Assembly (NCBI GenBank): GCA_947491945.1
Contig: CANLLN010000036.1
Span: 1-41,453 of the forward strand
Origin: an uncultured Carboxylicivirga sp.
GTDB lineage: Bacteria > Bacteroidota > Bacteroidia > Bacteroidales > Marinilabiliaceae
Reading direction: 5' to 3'
DNA: 41,453 nt
The notes beneath the pieces are model-generated. The model saw only the letters and a program-made list of their open reading frames with translations. It made no database searches and was not told where the DNA came from. Shown here in pieces: positions 36,546-41,453 of this stretch; position 1 is the first letter of the stretch, and each line of letters opens with the position of its first letter. The translations under genes and the position numbers were made by a program.

Positions 36546-38057
36546 TTATTTATTACTCTCGTTGGGTTGAATGTCGGCATCAGGTGATTGCAGTTCATGC
36601 TGCGGAATAGGCCACACGAACAAAGGATTATCAGCCTCCACTTTAAGGTTATTACCTGGATTTACAGTCAGCTGTTGTGCTTTACGCTCAAATCCCATTC
36701 CCCAACGCTTAAGATCCTGCAAACGGAAACCTTCCATGTACAATTCCTTCACGCGCTCCTCTTCGATTACCTGCTGCCAGTTATCGGCGTTAAGCGAGGT
36801 GGAACCGTAAGAAGCATAGCGTGCATTACGCAATGTGGTAATATCCTTCGCAGCTTTACCATAACCCACAGTACCCATATGGCAATAAGCCTCGGCGCGA
36901 ATAAGATACTGCTCAGCAAGGCGGAAAGGCTTGGGCATATTCACATGCAAGATATTGTTGGCTACAAAATTTCTGTTACCAAAATACTTAACTACTAAAG
37001 GATGAACCAAACCGTGACTGTAACCTGTTTGTGCCATGGCAAAAAAGGCATTGTAGCGTAGGTCTGCTGATTCATAAGAATTTAACACCCAAGTAGCCGG
37101 TATGTAGTCCGGTTTGTAAGAGCGGAAATCGAAATTAAAGAAAATCCGTCCCAGGCTTCCTCCAAAAGAGTTCACCTCAAAGTGTACCTTCCAGATAATC
37201 TCAGTGGCCGCATCGTACTGCCACATGTACTCATAGGCATTGAAGTTGGGATCTGACGAAGCCTGATTTACACTCGAAAGGAAATACTTGTTGCTATCGA
37301 TTACGCGGCTTGAATAGTCAACTGCCTTTTCCCAATCCTGCATATACAAGTATGTACGTGCATAAAGGGCATTAACGGTACCAATGTTGAAATAGCCGGT
37401 ATTGAAAAGGGTCTCATCACCCGACAGATCCATCTGTAAGTAATTGGATGCAAGCTCCAGATCGTTCAATACAAACGCATAAGACTCCTTTAAAGAGGCG
37501 CGAGTAGGGCGACCTGCATTAGAGTAGCTATCCACCAAAACAACACCCAACTCATTTTCTGCAGTGGCCGGATCATAGGCCTTACAAAACATCTTAATAA
37601 GCTCGGAATAGGCCAGAGCGCGTGCAAAATACACTTCTCCCTTATAACTATCAAGCGTCGCCAAATCAGCATTATCATGTGTATTGGATGCTACTTTTTC
37701 TATATTTTCTAAAAAGAAATTACAACGTCCGATAACGGTATATAGCTGCTGATAAACAGCTGACACTTGGGTGTTGGTGGCCAATATGTCCCAACGCCAA
37801 ATATCACCGTAAGTATTAGAATACCCCTGTACAGCATAGGCCAGGTCGGTTTGCAAGTCGGGCAACAGGGTGAGATAACCACTGTATAAAGCCGGGCTTT
37901 TAAAAGCTGCATAAATGCCAATCACCACCTGATTGGCTTCATGCACAGTGGTCATGGCTTCTCCCTCCGGTATGGCATGCTCCGGATATTTATCGAGGCA
38001 GGAAGCCGCCGACAAGGCCATACCAATACATAGAATATATAATTTAAGTCTTTTCAT
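36546..38057 (-). CDS. SusD/RagB-family outer-membrane lipoprotein (protease-linked locus)
   Basis: This 503-aa protein has lipoprotein signal MKRLKLYILCIGMALSAASC (lipid cysteine C20) followed by LDKYPEHA. The N-terminal SusD-like region has EANQVVIGIYAAFKSPALYSG and FFLENIEKV, with TPR-type helices (AVDYSSRVIDS). The C-terminal RagB/SusD domain has PFRLAEQYLIRAEAYCHMG, VIEEERVKELYMEGFRLQDLKRWGMG and the ending LFVWPIPQHELQ. It is 18 bases after the STN-type susC. In this operon it is accompanied by an S8 protease and LRR lipoproteins instead of glycosidases, so the ligand may be peptide or glycopeptide, as in RagAB-type systems. Confidence 0.95.
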   Translation of the reverse strand: MKRLKLYILCIGMALSAASCLDKYPEHAIPEGEAMTTVHEANQVVIGIYAAFKSPALYSGYLTLLPDLQTDLAYAVQGYSNTYGDIWRWDILATNTQVSAVYQQLYTVIGRCNFFLENIEKVASNTHDNADLATLDSYKGEVYFARALAYSELIKMFCKAYDPATAENELGVVLVDSYSNAGRPTRASLKESYAFVLNDLELASNYLQMDLSGDETLFNTGYFNIGTVNALYARTYLYMQDWEKAVDYSSRVIDSNKYFLSSVNQASSDPNFNAYEYMWQYDAATEIIWKVHFEVNSFGGSLGRIFFNFDFRSYKPDYIPATWVLNSYESADLRYNAFFAMAQTGYSHGLVHPLVVKYFGNRNFVANNILHVNMPKPFRLAEQYLIRAEAYCHMGTVGYGKAAKDITTLRNARYASYGSTSLNADNWQQVIEEERVKELYMEGFRLQDLKRWGMGFERKAQQLTVNPGNNLKVEADNPLFVWPIPQHELQSPDADIQPNESNK

Positions 38058-38075
38058 CGTTCCTGATATATTATT

Positions 38076-41000
38076 TTAGAAAGTCACTTCCAGTCCAAAT
38101 GTAAATTGTTGTGATGCCGGGTACTGTGCCTTATACACATTGGATGACGATTCCGGATCTAGACCGGTAAAATCAGTGAAAGTAAACAGGTTTTGTCCCT
38201 GCACATACACCTTGGCCTGTTTGAAAAATTTAGTAGCATCTAGGTATCGCTCGGGAAGGCTGTAGCTCAACATCACATTCTTCAGACGCAAGAAAGAGGC
38301 ATCTTCCAGGAAGCGGGAGTCCATCTGTGGTGTTACACCATGACGAGGTATGTCAGTCATATCACCCGGTTTCTTCCATCGGTCGTAAAGCAAACGGTTC
38401 GACTGGTTATAAGCAGCATACAAACCATTGCTCTCCTCAAAGAAACGGTCGTTATTAAACATATAACGATCGGCCACCCAGCTAAACTGGGCTGATAGCA
38501 TTAGTCCTTTCCAGCTAAGCGTTGTGCCAAAACCACCCTGCCAGGGTGCGGTATAGCTCTTGCCTACCATCACCTTATCCGACTCGCGGTATTCGGTAGT
38601 AATGTTGCCATCTTTATCATACCATAGTGCATCGCCATTAGCCGGATTAACGCCGGCAAAGCGATTAATATAAAATTCACTGGCCGCATGTCCCACAACA
38701 AACTTGGTACCCGAGCTCGAAATCTCATACTCATCCAGCCCGTTATACAATTCCGTAATCTCATTTTTATTGTACGACACCATGGCATTTACATTCCAGG
38801 TGAGATGGTTGTTACGGATCAGGTCGGCGTTCAGGTTCACCTCTACACCACGGTTAATCATTGTACCCACGTTATCCCAGCGGAAACCAAAGCCACCATC
38901 CGTCATTGAAACAGGCACCTCCATCAGCATGTCGGTGGTTTCCTTATTGTAAAATTCAGCATCCAGGTTCAGACGGTTAAAAAAGCCCAAACGCAAAGCC
39001 ACGTTGCTGGTCCACAACTTCTCCCAACCCATCAGCTCATTACCACGATGAAGCGGTGCAATACCTGCATCACCACCATAATTAATACCTCCGGCTACCA
39101 GTGCCAGATGATCGTAGTTGGGGATGGCCGAGTTACCCGAAGTACCAGTACTTACCGATACCTGAGCATTACTTAACCAGCTGTGGAACTGCTTCATAAA
39201 ATCCTCCTGATGCAGGTTCCACATTAAACCGGCCGACCAAAATGTAGCCCAGCGTCCGTCTTTACCAAAGCGCGATGAAGCATCAGTACGCACCGAGAAA
39301 TCAAGAAAATAACGATCGTTAAGTGCATACTCGCCACGCCCGAAGAATGACAAGAAGCTGTACTCGCCCATGGAATCGCCCCATGAAGATGCGCGGGTGC
39401 CCGATGATACATTGGTAAGGTGATCGTTGGTTTGACCACTGCTAACTACCTGAAAACTCTCGGAACGGTAATCAACACCTTCCTGCCCAAGCATAAAGTT
39501 AAAACCATGGATGTCTTTTAGGCGGAAACGATAGTTGATGGTATTGGTAATGGTCAGATTCAAAGCATCGGCTGAGTTACGTCCGGCACGGCCATAGCCA
39601 TTATTAGGCTTATAGCTGGGGAACGACTGCATAAAACCCGTTGAATGCGAATAATCGGCACCTACCAAACTGCGGATGGTCATCCCTTCCATGGGTGTTA
39701 TTTCAGCAAAGAAAGTAGTGATGGCTTTGTATTTTTTATAACGCAAGGGATTATTTTCCATCCATTCCAGTGGGTTCTCTCCAATTCCCTTCCAGCTGCC
39801 ATCATTAATGGATGCCAGGCTACCGTCTTCACGGTAAGGATTCCAGTAAGGCAACATAAAGCGAGTTGCTGAAATGGGGGTATACAAAGCGTACTGCCCA
39901 TCATCGGCCTGTTCAATCTCTTCATAAGCCACCATGGAGTTAGTACCCAGCTTCAGCCATTCTTTGGCACGGGTCTCTAGGTTAGCGCGGAAGTTGTAGC
40001 GGCTAAAGTGAGAACCAGCGGCAATTCCTTCCTGATCGTAAACACCGCCCGATACAAAATAATTGGTTTTTTCGGTAGCGCCATTAAATGATAGCTCATA
40101 ATTCTGTAAGGGGGCAGAATCATTAAACACCATATCCAACCAGTTAATATCTATCTTACTCAGCGCATTGTAATCCTGACCGGCATCCAGTCCAATCTCT
40201 TTTTCATATTGAATACGTTCGGCTGTATTCATGATGTGCCAGTCGCTCTGCGCTAGCTGCGAGAAACCGGCCTGCGCGCGAAAAGTAACGCGTCCACCAT
40301 CCATGGAACGACCACGCTTAGTAGTAATAACCACCACACCATTGGCTGCACGTGCCCCGTAAATAGAGGTTGATGAAGCATCCTTCAGCACCGACACAGA
40401 CTCAATATCGCCAGGACTGATCGCATTAAAATCGGCACTACTAATGGCTACCCCATCAAGAATGAACAGGGGTGATGTGCCGGAACTTAGTGAGTTAGTA
40501 CCACGGATCTGGAAGGTAGCCGCCTTACTGGGCTCACCCGAATTGGAGGTTACCATCAGGCCGGGTGCCTGGCCTTGCAATGCCTGATCGAAACTGGCAG
40601 CGGGTATATTCTCCATCTTTTCTGATTTCACCGTTGATACCGAACCGGTAATGGTTCCCTTCTTACGCACACCGTAAGCCACCACAACCACCTCGTCGAG
40701 GCCGGCCGATGATGATTCGAGCTTTATATTCAGCACTTCCTGTCCGGTATAAGCCGTAAAGCTTGACTCAAAACCCAGGCTTGAAACCTCAATGGTCACA
40801 TCGCCTGTATTATCGAACTCCAACTCATACTCGCCCATTACATTCGACATCGTACCAATGGTTGTATCCTTCAGGCGAATAGCAGCAAAGGGTACGGGTT
40901 CACCGGCCTCATCAAGAATCACCCCTTTGACACTCACCCGCTCGGGCTGCGAACTGGCTTGAGCCTTCACCATGGCCTTTTTCTTAATCAGCACATAGTC

Positions 41001-41327
41001 GTCAATAATACTGTATTGCAAGGGCAGACCATCGAGGATACTGTTGAGTGCCTCCTCAAGGCTGGCATTCTCAATATTAACCTCCACCGTCAGGTTTTTG
41101 GCAATATCGCTTTCGTTAAACATGATGTAATAGCCCGTCTGTTTCTTTAGGGCCTTCAGAGCCGCCCTTACTTTAACGCCTTTCACGTTAAGATCGACCC
41201 CTTGCGCCAGCAATTCGGCCGATGCATGCACATTTAAGAAAAGCGATAGCAAAAGGCTCAGATTAACGATTTGCAAACGCCTTCTAATGGAAGGGGGAAA
41301 ACCCTTCCATTTGCATTTTTTTTTCAT
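38076..41327 (-). CDS. SusC-family TonB-dependent transporter with STN domain (protease-linked locus)
   Basis: The start is taken at the ATG at 41327 (MKKKCKWKGF, basic n-region then VNLSLLLSLFLNVHASA), giving 1083 aa; the frame is open to 41369, but the extra 14 residues would displace the signal peptide. An STN domain spans about 45-117 (VKVRAALKALKKQTGYYIMF, ASLEEALNSILDGLPLQYSI). A carboxypeptidase-regulatory-like domain (about 132-205), the DEVVVVAYG linker and a plug (about 220-340) follow, with LFILDGVAIS and VLKDASSTSIYGARAANGVV; the barrel ends in TFGLEVTF. The STN domain implies a FecR/ECF partner, but none is adjacent inside the window. It heads the long operon carrying the S8 protease. 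Confidence 0.95.
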   Translation of the reverse strand: MKKKCKWKGFPPSIRRRLQIVNLSLLLSLFLNVHASAELLAQGVDLNVKGVKVRAALKALKKQTGYYIMFNESDIAKNLTVEVNIENASLEEALNSILDGLPLQYSIIDDYVLIKKKAMVKAQASSQPERVSVKGVILDEAGEPVPFAAIRLKDTTIGTMSNVMGEYELEFDNTGDVTIEVSSLGFESSFTAYTGQEVLNIKLESSSAGLDEVVVVAYGVRKKGTITGSVSTVKSEKMENIPAASFDQALQGQAPGLMVTSNSGEPSKAATFQIRGTNSLSSGTSPLFILDGVAISSADFNAISPGDIESVSVLKDASSTSIYGARAANGVVVITTKRGRSMDGGRVTFRAQAGFSQLAQSDWHIMNTAERIQYEKEIGLDAGQDYNALSKIDINWLDMVFNDSAPLQNYELSFNGATEKTNYFVSGGVYDQEGIAAGSHFSRYNFRANLETRAKEWLKLGTNSMVAYEEIEQADDGQYALYTPISATRFMLPYWNPYREDGSLASINDGSWKGIGENPLEWMENNPLRYKKYKAITTFFAEITPMEGMTIRSLVGADYSHSTGFMQSFPSYKPNNGYGRAGRNSADALNLTITNTINYRFRLKDIHGFNFMLGQEGVDYRSESFQVVSSGQTNDHLTNVSSGTRASSWGDSMGEYSFLSFFGRGEYALNDRYFLDFSVRTDASSRFGKDGRWATFWSAGLMWNLHQEDFMKQFHSWLSNAQVSVSTGTSGNSAIPNYDHLALVAGGINYGGDAGIAPLHRGNELMGWEKLWTSNVALRLGFFNRLNLDAEFYNKETTDMLMEVPVSMTDGGFGFRWDNVGTMINRGVEVNLNADLIRNNHLTWNVNAMVSYNKNEITELYNGLDEYEISSSGTKFVVGHAASEFYINRFAGVNPANGDALWYDKDGNITTEYRESDKVMVGKSYTAPWQGGFGTTLSWKGLMLSAQFSWVADRYMFNNDRFFEESNGLYAAYNQSNRLLYDRWKKPGDMTDIPRHGVTPQMDSRFLEDASFLRLKNVMLSYSLPERYLDATKFFKQAKVYVQGQNLFTFTDFTGLDPESSSNVYKAQYPASQQFTFGLEVTF

Positions 41328-41342
41328 ATTTTTGTATTTATG
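41310..41342 (+). promoter_or_regulatory. Candidate plus-strand promoter opposite the susC start
   Basis: TTTG (41310-41313), 21 bases, then TATTTATG (41335-41342, one mismatch to TAnnTTTG) form a -33/-7 pair. A perfect box, TATTTTTG, also lies at 41327-41334, but with only 13 bases to the same TTTG. Either would start transcription at about 41341-41349, antisense to the susC leader. Confidence 0.4.
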
Positions 41343-41451
41343 TGTGTTACTTGCATTGCATTGAGGCAATGCTATTTAGGCACTTTCAGAAGTGATACTT
41401 ATGAAGAACAATATATGAGGTTAATCTTTGTTGATTAGCCTTTTTGTTTTT
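41341..41451 (+). ncRNA. Candidate cis-antisense small RNA over the susC leader
   Basis: About 110 bases on the plus strand hold three consecutive stem-loops. They are GCATTGC/GCAATGC (41353-41372), CACTT/AAGTG with a TCAG loop (41381-41394), and AGGTTAATC/GATTAGCCT (41418-41441, one G-U). The last runs into TTTTTGTTTTT, a textbook intrinsic terminator in the plus direction. On the minus strand no U-run follows that hairpin, and no plus-strand protein gene ends here, so a terminator in this orientation needs another transcript. Short RNAs antisense to susC leaders (DonS type) are known in Bacteroides and are of similar size. The structure is seen; transcription is inferred. Confidence 0.5.
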
Positions 41452-41453
41452 CA

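Noticed and set aside
7443-41327. Three susC genes as possible substrates for recombination or phase-variable shuffling
   Set aside because: No inverted repeats, invertase gene or truncated susC copies were seen; the similarity is that of the protein family.

Overview
The window reads as a piece of a Bacteroidota chromosome. It has three SusC/SusD outer-membrane pairs, a hybrid two-component regulator (HTCS), an ECF sigma/FecR pair, Bacteroidota-style lipoproteins with acidic residues after the lipid cysteine, -7 boxes of the TAnnTTTG type, and a surface protein with a type IX secretion (T9SS) sorting tail. The mix of T9SS cargo with marine-type glycan and peptide scavenging would suit a Marinilabiliales-like bacterium, but the genus is a guess. 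Every confident protein gene lies on the minus strand, so the reading order is right to left. No tRNA, rRNA, insertion sequence, phage gene or CRISPR array was seen.

Layout from right to left. (1) 41.3-26.6 kb: a nine-gene operon. It begins with an STN-domain SusC and its SusD, then two uncharacterised lipoproteins, a DUF4458-like/LRR lipoprotein, a BACON/LRR lipoprotein, a subtilisin-like (S8) lipoprotein protease, a DUF1573 protein and a small lipocalin-like lipoprotein. It closes with a strong terminator at 26540-26569. There is no glycosidase; the only enzyme is a protease, which suggests capture and breakdown of protein or glycoprotein. Opposite the leader of this susC is a candidate antisense small RNA with its own promoter-like boxes and an intrinsic terminator (41341-41451, plus strand). 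(2) 26.4-17.8 kb: ECF sigma factor, FecR anti-sigma factor, STN-type SusC, SusD, and a DUF1735/F5-8 type C lipoprotein, ending in a hairpin terminator. (3) 17.6-15.1 kb: a separately terminated S9 prolyl-oligopeptidase-family peptidase. (4) 14.95-4.7 kb: a compact polysaccharide utilisation locus with an HTCS regulator, SusC, SusD and a GH16 endo-beta-glucanase (laminarinase type), ending in a strong terminator. (5) 4.3-0 kb: two unrelated surface proteins, one with GLUG repeats and a T9SS sorting domain, the other BspA-like with leucine-rich repeats and beta-grasp repeats, cut by the left edge.

The window therefore holds three nutrient-capture systems with three apparent control modes: HTCS; sigma/anti-sigma through an STN domain; and possibly an antisense RNA. 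Each transcription unit is separated from the next by a terminator that is often followed within about 100 bases by a new promoter-like box. Long hairpins without U-tracts sit inside operons at gene junctions and may set different mRNA levels along them.
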